Part shown: piece after piece, positions 18,753-25,917 of the stretch
Layout of the letters: each line of letters starts with the position of its first letter
Numbering within the stretch: position 1 is the first letter of the stretch
DNA from: JAITWN01 sp034002745
Lineage (GTDB): Bacteria > Pseudomonadota > Gammaproteobacteria > SZUA-140
Direction: 5' to 3'
Assembly: GCA_034002745.1 (NCBI GenBank)
Contig: JAVEZY010000001.1
Coordinates: forward strand, 1 to 64,000
DNA: 64,000 nt
Notes under the pieces: model-generated
Told to the model about the DNA's origin: nothing
Databases searched by the model: none
The model's input: the letters and a program-made list of their open reading frames with translations, nothing else
Position numbers and translations under genes: made by a program

Positions 18753-19045
18753 CCCGCTCGGCGAGTTTCGCGATGGTTGCATGGCTGGCTGTCTTTTCGG
18801 CCGGCGCTGCTGCGCAGACGCCGACGCTCACGGCCGTTCCCTCGCAGGATATGCCTGAAGTGCTGTACGTCGTGCCCTGGAAGGACAGCGAGCAGGGGCC
18901 GCCGCTCGAGCCACCACGCATGCGCGTCGATGACGCGGCGGCGCTGGAACCGCTGGATCGCGAAACCTTCCTGCGCGAATTGCGTTACCGTGGCGGAGCG
19001 GCAGCTGCGCGGAGTGCTTCGCCGCCCGGATCCCGAATGCCCTAG
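18749..19045 (+). CDS. Small exported protein of the ExbBD/AgmX cluster, function unknown
   Basis: A 98-residue product with a clear signal peptide (SFAMVAWLAVFSAGAAAQ, cleavage after AAAQ or nearby). The mature part is about 75 residues, acidic and proline-rich, with LYVVPWKDSEQGPPLEPP and DRETFLRELRYRG. The last motif recalls small conserved proteins beside exbB in other gammaproteobacteria, but I do not recognise the family. The start overlaps the previous stop (ATGA) and exbB begins 9 bases after its end. Confidence 0.65.
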   Translation: MTRSASFAMVAWLAVFSAGAAAQTPTLTAVPSQDMPEVLYVVPWKDSEQGPPLEPPRMRVDDAAALEPLDRETFLRELRYRGGAAAARSASPPGSRMP

Positions 19046-19054
19046 GAGATTTGC

Positions 19055-19705
19055 ATGGATATCTACGCAACGACGATCCGCTTTTTCCAGGAAGGCGGCT
19101 TGTTCATGTATCCCATCGCCGTCGTGCTCGCGCTCGGTACGGCCATCGCCATCGAGCGCTTCGTCTATCTCGGCGGTGTGCGACGCGCCAATCGCAGGGT
19201 ATGGCAGGATCTGTCCGGTCTGCTGACGCGACGCGACTTCACGAAAGCACTGGCCTATACCCGTGATTCCGACGCCACCATGAGCCGGATTTTCGCGTAT
19301 GGTCTCGAGCGCTCGCAGTCGAGCGGGCGCCGCGACGATATCGAGACGGCGATGGAGGAGGGGCTGATCGAAGTGCTGCCGCGGCTGGAGAAGCGCACGC
19401 ACTATCTGGGGACGCTGGCCAACGTCTCGACCCTGCTCGGGCTGCTCGGCACCATCATCGGCCTCATCCAGGCCTTCACCGCGGTGGCTTCGGCGAATCC
19501 GGCGGAGAAGGCCGACATGCTTTCGGCGAGTATTTCCGTCGCCATGAACACCACGGCATTCGGACTCATGGTCGCCATTCCCATGCTGCTGCTCCATACC
19601 CTGTTGCAGACCAAGACCACCGAACTGATCGACGGGCTGGAGATGGCGTCGGTCAAGTTCCTCAACCTGATCACCGCGCCCACGCGCGAAGCCGGCACCG
19701 CATGA
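19055..19705 (+). CDS. ExbB/TolQ/MotA-family proton channel protein
   Basis: The ExbB-type inner-membrane protein forms the proton-conducting pentamer with ExbD. The 216-residue product has a first membrane helix at about residues 17-38 (LFMYPIAVVLALGTAIAIER). The conserved cytoplasmic-to-membrane stretch LGTLANVSTLLGLLGTIIG follows near residue 125 and the third helix (NTTAFGLMVAIPMLLLHTLL) near 165. It overlaps exbD1 by 4 bases. A strong GGAG ribosome site precedes the ATG. Confidence 0.93.
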   Translation: MDIYATTIRFFQEGGLFMYPIAVVLALGTAIAIERFVYLGGVRRANRRVWQDLSGLLTRRDFTKALAYTRDSDATMSRIFAYGLERSQSSGRRDDIETAMEEGLIEVLPRLEKRTHYLGTLANVSTLLGLLGTIIGLIQAFTAVASANPAEKADMLSASISVAMNTTAFGLMVAIPMLLLHTLLQTKTTELIDGLEMASVKFLNLITAPTREAGTA

Positions 19706-20199
19706 AGCTGCGCCGCTGGCGTCGCCACCGGCAGCAGCCGGGCGAGCTGGACATCACGGCATTCATGAACCTGATGGTCATCCTGGTGCCGTTCCTGCTG
19801 GTCACGGCGGTGTTCTCGCGTATCGCCGTGATCGAGCTGGGGCTGCCATCCTCGGCAGATGCCGCTGCGGGAGAGATGCCGCTGCGACTCGAGATCACTG
19901 TGCGTGAAGACCGCCTCGAGGTTGCCAATCAGGGTGGCACGCCGCTGCTGCTTCCGCGCAGCGGTGGGGATCACGACTATGATGGGCTTGCCGACGTGCT
20001 CAAGGCGATCAAGGCCGAACATCCCCTGCTGAACGACGCTACCATCCTGCTCGAGCCGGATGTTCCCTATGAAGTGCTGGTCCGGGTGATGGACACGACG
20101 CGGATCGGTACGGTGGTTCAGCCTGGGACGGTGACGCGGGTCGATCTGTTTCCCGGAATATCGATCGGTGACGCTGCGCCGCGTCCCGGAGACGCCTGA
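19702..20199 (+). CDS. ExbD/TolR-family protein lacking the membrane aspartate
   Basis: A 165-residue ExbD homologue with one N-terminal membrane helix (about residues 20-40) and a periplasmic domain. In ExbD/TolR the helix carries an Asp in a motif like FIDVML that is needed for proton use. Here the corresponding segment reads FMNLMVILV, so Asp appears replaced by Asn. The second ExbD encoded next keeps the Asp. The protein may be a structural partner in a mixed ExbD dimer. It overlaps exbB by 4 bases. Confidence 0.88.
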   Translation: MKLRRWRRHRQQPGELDITAFMNLMVILVPFLLVTAVFSRIAVIELGLPSSADAAAGEMPLRLEITVREDRLEVANQGGTPLLLPRSGGDHDYDGLADVLKAIKAEHPLLNDATILLEPDVPYEVLVRVMDTTRIGTVVQPGTVTRVDLFPGISIGDAAPRPGDA

Positions 20200-20211
20200 G
20201 GCGGCCGCACG

Positions 20212-20718
20212 ATGAAGATGTCGCGTCGCGCATTGCGCATGGAGCGCCATCACCGCCGCCACCGGGCGGCCACCGGACTCAATCTGGTGTCCTTGATGGA
20301 TATCTTCACCATCCTCGTGTTCTTTCTGCTGGTCAATTCGAGCGAAGTCGAGCTGCTGCCGAGCACGCGTTCGATCGAGTTGCCGGAGTCCATCGCCGAG
20401 GAGCGACCGCGCGAGACGGTGGTGGTGATGGTGACCGACACCGACATTCTGGTACAGGGAGAGCGCGTCGCCGGCCTGCAGGAGGCGCTGGGCGATGGTG
20501 AGACCGATATCGCTCCGTTGACCCGGGCGCTGGCAGGCCTGGCGGCGCGTGGCCGGTCTGCAGATGATGCAGCGGACGCGGTCGGGCCGGAAGCCACGGT
20601 CATGGCGGCACGGCTGCTGCCCTACAGTGTCATCCGTCGCGTCATGCTGTCCTGTGCCGAAGCCGGGTATGGCCAGGTTTCATTCGCGGTTTTGCAGCGG
20701 GCGGGAGAAGAGGGATGA
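20212..20718 (+). CDS. ExbD/TolR-family proton channel protein
   Basis: A 168-residue ExbD homologue. After a basic cytoplasmic N-terminus (MERHHRRHRAATG), one membrane helix begins LVSLMDIFTILVFFLLV at about residues 24-40, with the conserved Asp in SLMDIF. A periplasmic domain follows (SIELPESIAE, VVVMVTDTDILVQGE). It overlaps the transducer gene by 4 bases. Together with ExbB and the first ExbD it would harvest proton motive force for the AgmX/TonB-type protein. Confidence 0.9.
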   Translation: MKMSRRALRMERHHRRHRAATGLNLVSLMDIFTILVFFLLVNSSEVELLPSTRSIELPESIAEERPRETVVVMVTDTDILVQGERVAGLQEALGDGETDIAPLTRALAGLAARGRSADDAADAVGPEATVMAARLLPYSVIRRVMLSCAEAGYGQVSFAVLQRAGEEG

Positions 20719-21647
20719 GCACGGCCGCGGCATCCCAGGCGCTGTTCTGGGACGAAGGCCCCGATGAGCGCCGCTTTCGCCTCATCGCGTCGAGCGCGGT
20801 CATCATTACCCTGTCGTTGGCGCTCATCGTGCCGCTCATCGACATGCCTGCGCCGGCGGTGCGCTTCATGGACGAGGTGTCGCCGCGGTTTGCCCAGCTG
20901 CTGCAGGACCGGCCGCAGCCGCCTCCTCCCCCGCCGCCCGCCCCGGAAGAAATGCCGAGGGAGGTCGTTCCGGAGCAGGCGCTGCCGCCTGAGCCTGTTT
21001 CGCCACCCGAACCCCTGCCCGCTGCGCCGACGCCACCCGAGCCGCCTGTTCCCGCCGCGCGTGAACGCGCCGCCCGCAGCGGTCTGCTCGCCCTCAGCCA
21101 GGAAATCGCCCAGTTGCGCAGTGACAGTCCGCTGCGGTCGCTGGAGAACCAGGAGCTGCGCGCTGCCCAGCCCGTTGCCGAACCACAGGATGTCCAGGCA
21201 GTCATTTCCTCGCGGGCGGGGGCCGCAAGCGGTGGCGTAAGCAGTGCGCCGGCGCAGGGAGAGGCTACCCGTCTCGCCGAACATGAAGTGACGCGGGTGG
21301 ACGCACCGCTCGTGGTGCGAGATACGGACCTTGCCGAAGGCGCCGCACCCGTGTTGCCGGCCCGCTTCAGCGAGGAGATCCAGCGGGTGTTCGACGAGAA
21401 CCGCGCTGCGCTCAACACGCTCTACCGGCGCGCGCTGCGCAACGATCCGAGTCTGCGTGGTACGGTGGTGCTCAGGCTGACGATTCTTCCCTCGGGCCAG
21501 GTGGCTGACTGCGAGATCGTATCCAGTGAACTGGGTGATGCCGAACTCGAGCGCCGCCTGGTGGCGCGGGTGAGGCAGTTCGATTTCGGCGCACGGGAGG
21601 TGGCCGTCACCACCACTACCTATCCGATCGATTTCTTCCCCGGTTGA
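20715..21647 (+). CDS. TonB-like energy transducer with AgmX/PglI C-terminal domain
   Basis: A 310-residue inner-membrane protein. One membrane helix lies at about residues 26-47 (LIASSAVIITLSLALIVPLI), followed by a proline-rich spacer (about 70-115) like that of TonB. The C-terminal 95 residues (FDENRAALNTLYRRAL, LRGTVVLRLTILPSGQVADC, QFDFG) match the AgmX/PglI C-terminal domain, a TonB-fold relative first described in myxobacterial gliding proteins. It is the last gene of the operon and probably couples ExbBD energy to the TPR lipoproteins or an outer-membrane partner. The substrate is unknown. Confidence 0.85.
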   Translation: MSTAAASQALFWDEGPDERRFRLIASSAVIITLSLALIVPLIDMPAPAVRFMDEVSPRFAQLLQDRPQPPPPPPPAPEEMPREVVPEQALPPEPVSPPEPLPAAPTPPEPPVPAARERAARSGLLALSQEIAQLRSDSPLRSLENQELRAAQPVAEPQDVQAVISSRAGAASGGVSSAPAQGEATRLAEHEVTRVDAPLVVRDTDLAEGAAPVLPARFSEEIQRVFDENRAALNTLYRRALRNDPSLRGTVVLRLTILPSGQVADCEIVSSELGDAELERRLVARVRQFDFGAREVAVTTTTYPIDFFPG

Positions 21648-21749
21648 ATGGACCGCCCGGCGCGAACGAATGCCGGATCGAAATGACGCTGCATCCTCAT
21701 TTGCGGGATGGCAGGCGCTTCAAGACACAGTGAGCGATCCCGAGAAGGG

Positions 21750-22604
21750 CTAGCCGGCGACGCGGGTGAGGGGCTCGTGCGCCATGGCGTCAATGGAGAC
21801 GTCGGCTGGCAGCGAGATGTCGACGCCGATCGGCAGATGATCGGAAACCGGATGCGGAAGCACCTGAACATCGTTCAGGGTAATGCTGGATGAAACCAGC
21901 ACATGATCGATGCTGCGGTTGGGGCGCCAGCTGGGAAAGGTCGGCAGATCATCCGCGGGACGACGCAGCCTGGTGCAGTCGGTGAGCACCGATATTTCCT
22001 CGCTGCGGGAGTGGCAGTTGAAATCTCCCATGACCACCACGTGGCGGTAGCGATTGACCAGGCGCGCGATGTAGAGAATCTGGCGCATGCGGGCGCGTTT
22101 GCTCAGGCCGAGGTGGACCATGAGCAGGACCAGAGGCTGCTCGCCGCTGCCGTAATGGACTTCCATCAGGCCGCGGCCGGGAATGAGACCCGGCAGCCGG
22201 TGCTCGACGATATCCATGGGCGCATGACGGCTGAGCAACCCATTGCTGTGCTGGGCGATCTTTCCCAGGTTGCGATTGGTCTGGTAATACCAGTGGGGAA
22301 AGCCGCCACGGCGGGCCAGAAATTCGACCTGATTGACGAACGAACTGCGGAAACTGCCCGCATCCGCTTCCTGCAGGGCCACCACGTCGAATTCATTGAC
22401 CAGCCGGGCAATGCGATCGAGATTGCTGAGGCTTTCGGCATGGGGGAGCACATGCTTCCAGCTTTGCGTCAGGTAATGGTGATAGCGCCGGCAGGCGATG
22501 CCGACCTGAATGTTGTAGCTGATCAGGCGCAGCCGGCGGCCGCTATCGACCGGTATCCCGGTTGAGGGCGGCTGAAGGACGAGGTTTTGCAGCTGCGCAT
22601 TCAT
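21750..22604 (-). CDS. Endonuclease/exonuclease/phosphatase-family hydrolase
   Basis: A 284-residue metal-dependent phosphodiesterase of the EEP superfamily. The motifs appear in order: LISYNIQVG (metal/Asn site), VVALQEADAG (catalytic Glu), VVVMGDFNCHS, IDHVLVS and the C-terminal SDHLPI (catalytic His). No signal peptide is seen. The substrate (nucleic acid, phospholipid or inositol phosphate) cannot be told. It is translationally coupled to the upstream AlsS-like gene by an ATGA overlap, an unexpected pair. Confidence 0.88.
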   Translation of the reverse strand: MNAQLQNLVLQPPSTGIPVDSGRRLRLISYNIQVGIACRRYHHYLTQSWKHVLPHAESLSNLDRIARLVNEFDVVALQEADAGSFRSSFVNQVEFLARRGGFPHWYYQTNRNLGKIAQHSNGLLSRHAPMDIVEHRLPGLIPGRGLMEVHYGSGEQPLVLLMVHLGLSKRARMRQILYIARLVNRYRHVVVMGDFNCHSRSEEISVLTDCTRLRRPADDLPTFPSWRPNRSIDHVLVSSSITLNDVQVLPHPVSDHLPIGVDISLPADVSIDAMAHEPLTRVAG

Positions 22605-24232
22605 ATCGGAGCGACCATTTCACCCAGTTTGGCGGTAAGTTTCAGATTCTCGCTGTAATCCACGGGGCAGTCGATGATGCTGACGGTATTATCGGCCAGG
22701 GCCCGGCGGAGCACAGGAAGCAGGTCTTCGGCGCGTTCGATGCGGTACCCCTTGGCGCCGAAGGCCTCGGCATACTTGATGAAATCCGGATTGGTGAAGC
22801 GCACGTTGCTGCTGCGTCCATACCCTTGCATCTGTTTCCATTCTATCAGACCGTAGCCGTTGTCATTCCAGACCAGAATCACAAAAGCGAGACCCAGCCG
22901 CATGGCGGTCTCGATTTCCTGGGAATTCATCAGGAAGCCGGCGTCCCCGGTGACAGCGACGACCGCTCGCTCCGGGCGCGCAAGCTTGGCTGCGATGGCT
23001 CCTGGCACTGCGATGCCCATGCTGGCGAAACCGTTGGAAATCAAGCATGTATTCGGGTGTTCGCAGCGGAACATCCGCGCCATCCACATCTTGTGGGCGC
23101 CCACGTCGCAGATCACGATGTCTTCCAGGCCCAGGGCGGTGCGCAGATCCCAAATGATCTTCTGGGGCTTGAGCGGGCAGCAGTCATCACGGCCGTGCCG
23201 GTTCATGTCCTCGATCAGGGCTTCCCGCAACGGACGGAGCAGGTGGCCCGGATGGGGTGTCGCCGCGGCTGCCACCCGGGTCAGCGCGTGCCTGATGTCG
23301 CCGACGACACCGGCCGCCACTTCATAGCTGGCATCGACCTCGGCAGCCGCCGAGGCGATGTGGATGATTTTCCGGTCGCGGGTCGGGTGCCAAAGATGAG
23401 GATGGTATTCCACCAGATCGTAGCCGATGCAGATGATGACATCGGCATGATCGAAGCCGACGTTGACGTAATCGCGCGACTGCAGGCCGGCGGTGCCGAG
23501 CGCCAGCGGGTGGCCGAATGGAATTATTCCCTTGGCCATGAAAGTGTTGGCCACCGGAATGTTGAGGCGATCGGCGAAATCCTGCAGCTGCGCGCAGGCC
23601 CCGGCGCGGATCACGCCGTTGCCGGCAAGGATCATCGGGCGCTGGGCGTTGCTGATGATCTCCGCGGCGCGCAGCACGCTTTCCGCTGCGGGTTCGGGCG
23701 CCAGCGGATGTGAAACCCGCAGCGGCTCATCGTCAACGTCCATGGCCGCGATATTCTCGGGAAACTCGATGAAGGCGGCGCCGGTGCGTTCCATCTGCGC
23801 CAGCTTGAAGGCCTTGCGCACCACTTCGGGAATGATCCTCGGTGTCAGAAGACGCGAGGAATATTTCGTGATGTGCTGGAAAATGCTTTCCAGGTCCAGT
23901 ACCTGATGCGATTCCTTGTGCAGCCGGTTGGTGCCCGCCTGGCCGGCGATGGCGACCAGGGGGGCGTAGTCCATGTTGGCGTCCGCGACAGCCGTGATCA
24001 GATTGGTCGCGCCCGGGCCCAGGGTGGACAGGCAGACGCCCGCGCGGCCGGTGAGGCGGCCATAGACGTCCGCCATGAAGCCCGCGCCCTGCTCGTGGCG
24101 GACAGTCACGAAGCGGATCGAGGAATCCTGGAGTGCATCCATCAGGGCGAGGTTTTCCTCGCCCGGGATGCCGAAGATGTATTCGACGCCCTCGTTCTCC
24201 AGGCACCGGACGAACAGCTCGGCTGCCTTCAT
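22601..24232 (-). CDS. Acetolactate synthase-like TPP enzyme (catabolic AlsS type)
   Basis: A 543-residue ThDP enzyme with the three usual domains. The catalytic Glu lies in VRHEQGAGFMADVYGRLTG near residue 50, and the ThDP/Mg motif is TGDAGFLMNSQEIE followed by WNDNGYGLIEWKQ near 430-465. The C-terminal DCPVDYSENLKL resembles Bacillus AlsS more than anabolic IlvB/IlvG, and no regulatory small subunit or alsD gene is adjacent. ATG 24232 starts the conserved MKAAELFVRCLENEGV; an in-frame upstream start at 24271 is rejected. Acetolactate synthase is the likeliest activity, but other 2-oxoacid reactions are possible. Confidence 0.82.
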   Translation of the reverse strand: MKAAELFVRCLENEGVEYIFGIPGEENLALMDALQDSSIRFVTVRHEQGAGFMADVYGRLTGRAGVCLSTLGPGATNLITAVADANMDYAPLVAIAGQAGTNRLHKESHQVLDLESIFQHITKYSSRLLTPRIIPEVVRKAFKLAQMERTGAAFIEFPENIAAMDVDDEPLRVSHPLAPEPAAESVLRAAEIISNAQRPMILAGNGVIRAGACAQLQDFADRLNIPVANTFMAKGIIPFGHPLALGTAGLQSRDYVNVGFDHADVIICIGYDLVEYHPHLWHPTRDRKIIHIASAAAEVDASYEVAAGVVGDIRHALTRVAAAATPHPGHLLRPLREALIEDMNRHGRDDCCPLKPQKIIWDLRTALGLEDIVICDVGAHKMWMARMFRCEHPNTCLISNGFASMGIAVPGAIAAKLARPERAVVAVTGDAGFLMNSQEIETAMRLGLAFVILVWNDNGYGLIEWKQMQGYGRSSNVRFTNPDFIKYAEAFGAKGYRIERAEDLLPVLRRALADNTVSIIDCPVDYSENLKLTAKLGEMVAPI

Positions 24233-24292
24233 CGAGGTTCGCGCGCCCACTCTTGCGGGAGGCGCGAACAATCCGGCTCAGGAGTCATGCGA

Positions 24293-24943
24293 TCAGTTGA
24301 GCGTGGCCGCTTCGCGGGCAACCAGGTGATCCATGATGTCGATCAAGGATTCGAACGAGCCAGCCGAGGCCGGGCTGGTGCGATACTTGCCATTGATCAC
24401 CACTGCCGGCGTTCCCTCGATGCCGTAGCGGCGCGTCAGCTCGCGTGCGCGCGACACCTTGCTGTTGACGGCGAATGAGTTGAAGGCCTCCAGGAACTCG
24501 GCCTTGTCCACACCCTGGCGGGCGAAGAAATCGGCGAGGCTCTGTTCCGTGTCCAGCCGCTCCTTGCCGACGTGCATCGCGTCGAAGAGCTTGCCATGGA
24601 TGCGTTCGAGCACGCCCAGAGCCTCCGCAGCGTAGTAGGCGCGGGCATGAATCGCCCAGCGTTCACTCAGGATCGCGGGCAGGCGTATGAACTCGACATT
24701 GGCCGGCTCACCGAGCAGCCACCGTTCGACATAGGGCTGAAAACGGTGGCAGTGCGGGCAGCCGTACCAGAACACCTCGACGACTTCGACCTTCTCCGGG
24801 TTGGCGGTCGGCTGCGCCGGTACGATCTTATGATAGGCCTGGCCTTCCTGGTACTTGACCGGGCCGGCTGCGATCGCCAGCAGCGGCAGCAGCAGCAGAC
24901 TGTACACGGCGAGATGGCGCAGAATTCTCATTTCTTTCCTCAT
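24293..24943 (-). CDS. dsbA: Thiol:disulfide interchange protein DsbA family
   Basis: A 216-residue periplasmic oxidoreductase that introduces disulfides. A signal peptide (HLAVYSLLLLPLLAIAAG) is followed by the thioredoxin-fold active site FWYGCPHCHRFQPYV near residue 60 and the cis-proline segment GIEGTPAVVINGKY near residue 175. The CPHC pair is the DsbA hallmark. ATG 24943 or 24931 may start the gene. dsbA close to engB and polA is also the arrangement in Pseudomonas. Confidence 0.93.
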   Translation of the reverse strand: MRKEMRILRHLAVYSLLLLPLLAIAAGPVKYQEGQAYHKIVPAQPTANPEKVEVVEVFWYGCPHCHRFQPYVERWLLGEPANVEFIRLPAILSERWAIHARAYYAAEALGVLERIHGKLFDAMHVGKERLDTEQSLADFFARQGVDKAEFLEAFNSFAVNSKVSRARELTRRYGIEGTPAVVINGKYRTSPASAGSFESLIDIMDHLVAREAATLN

Positions 24944-25066
24944 CGTTTGTTACTCTTGGGACCGACGCTCGCCGCCAGAGTTCCGCCATCGCGGATGACG
25001 GCGCGCACGCATGGGCGAAATTATACGTTAAGATGCGCAGCACCGCGGCCGCGCCGGAGGCGCATT

Positions 25067-25699
25067 GTGAACGAAACCGTTGATACAGCTCGTCCCTATC
25101 GCAACGCCCGTTTCGTGCATGGCGCCGCGAGAGGCGTCCGCCTGCCCGCCGACAGTGGCCGCGAGGTTGCATTCGCGGGCCGCTCGAACTCGGGAAAGTC
25201 CAGTTCCATCAACACCATCACCGGCAGGCGCGCGCTTGCACGCACCAGTCGGACGCCGGGACGCACGCAGCAGATAAACTTTTTCGATCTCGACGACGAC
25301 CGTCGCCTGGTCGATCTGCCGGGGTATGGTTACGCCAAGGTCTCAGCTTCGCTGCGGCGGGACTGGCAGCCATTGATCGAGAATTATCTCAATGGCAGGC
25401 GCTCGCTCGTCGGCCTCGTCCTCACCGTCGATTGCCGTCGCGAACCGGGCGAACTCGATGCCATGCTCATCGAATGGTGCCGCCACACGGAGCTGCCTCT
25501 GCATGTGTTGCTGACCAAGGCAGACAAGCTGAGCCGCAATGCTGCCGCGCAGGCGCTCAGGCGCTGGCGCGAGTTTCTCGCTGCCGACGACCTGGTGTCC
25601 GTGCAGCTGTTCTCGGCGCTTTCCCGCCACGGAGTGGAGGACGCGCGCGCGAAACTGGCCGAATGGCTGGATTTCGAGCAAAAAAAAGCCCCAGTGTAG
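25067..25699 (+). CDS. engB: Ribosome biogenesis GTP-binding protein YihA/EngB
   Basis: A 210-residue essential GTPase that acts in 50S assembly. The G motifs are AFAGRSNSGKSS (G1) near residue 35, RTPGRTQQINFF (G2), DLPGYGYA (G3) near 85 and LLTKADKLS (G4) near 145. The GTG at 25067 is chosen because the protein then starts like other EngB proteins and GGAGG at 25055-25059 is well spaced; a much longer in-frame extension upstream overlaps dsbA and is rejected. The last codons overlap, on the other strand, the terminator of the predicted small RNA. Confidence 0.95.
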   Translation: MNETVDTARPYRNARFVHGAARGVRLPADSGREVAFAGRSNSGKSSSINTITGRRALARTSRTPGRTQQINFFDLDDDRRLVDLPGYGYAKVSASLRRDWQPLIENYLNGRRSLVGLVLTVDCRREPGELDAMLIEWCRHTELPLHVLLTKADKLSRNAAAQALRRWREFLAADDLVSVQLFSALSRHGVEDARAKLAEWLDFEQKKAPV

Positions 25700-25725
25700 A
25701 GAGAGGGAGGGAAGGCGACTGGGGC
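25680..25725 (-). terminator. Intrinsic terminator of the small RNA / polA transcript
   Basis: Read on the minus strand: GCCCCAGT (25725-25718), a 22-base pyrimidine-rich loop, ACTGGGGC (25695-25688), then eight Ts (25687-25680). The perfect 8-base-pair stem with a full T-run is a good intrinsic terminator. It overlaps the final codons and stop of engB on the opposite strand, and would also end polA read-through. Confidence 0.75.
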
Positions 25726-25792
25726 GAACGTGCCCGGGCTTGGGGATTGCCGGGCTTCCACTCCCCTCGTCGGGGAACGGAAAACGGCGATT
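25680..25792 (-). ncRNA. Predicted small RNA between engB and polA (Spot 42/ErsA-like position)
   Basis: On the polA strand a sigma-E-like promoter (25798-25824) should start an RNA at about 25791/25792 that ends in an intrinsic terminator at 25680, giving about 113 nucleotides. Three consecutive stem-loops fill it: 25756-25782 (arms TTCC/GGAA and CCCC/GGGG), 25732-25755 (GCCCGG/CCGGGC) and 25688-25725 (ACTGGGGC/GCCCCAGT). The loop of the last is 22 bases, almost all pyrimidine (CTTCCCTCCCTCTCTC), and could pair with Shine-Dalgarno sequences. Spot 42 in enterics and ErsA in Pseudomonas occupy this same locus, and ErsA uses AlgU. Homology by sequence was not tested. Confidence 0.6.
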
Positions 25793-25797
25793 ACCTG

Positions 25798-25824
25798 ATA
25801 GACCGGGCATGTCGCGGAAAGTTC
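25798..25824 (-). promoter_or_regulatory. Sigma-E/AlgU-like promoter of the engB-polA small RNA
   Basis: On the minus strand the order is GAACTT (25824-25819), a 16-base spacer, then TCTAT (25802-25798). The -35 box is a full match to the extracytoplasmic sigma-E/AlgU consensus and the spacer is standard. The -10 box matches three of five positions of TCTGA (four of five of TCTRA). No competing sigma-70 pair is evident in the gap. Confidence 0.55.
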
Positions 25825-25917
25825 AGTCGGGGGGAAGAGCAAGGTCTTCAGGGAGAAAAGTGGTGGCCTGAACATGCCGTCCGATGACCGGGGCTGTTTT
25901 CCTCTGGCTGTCCGCGC

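Noticed and set aside
24572..25066. 165-codon N-terminal extension of engB
   Set aside because: It overlaps dsbA on the other strand, is Arg-rich, and the family starts at the GTG with GGAGG.
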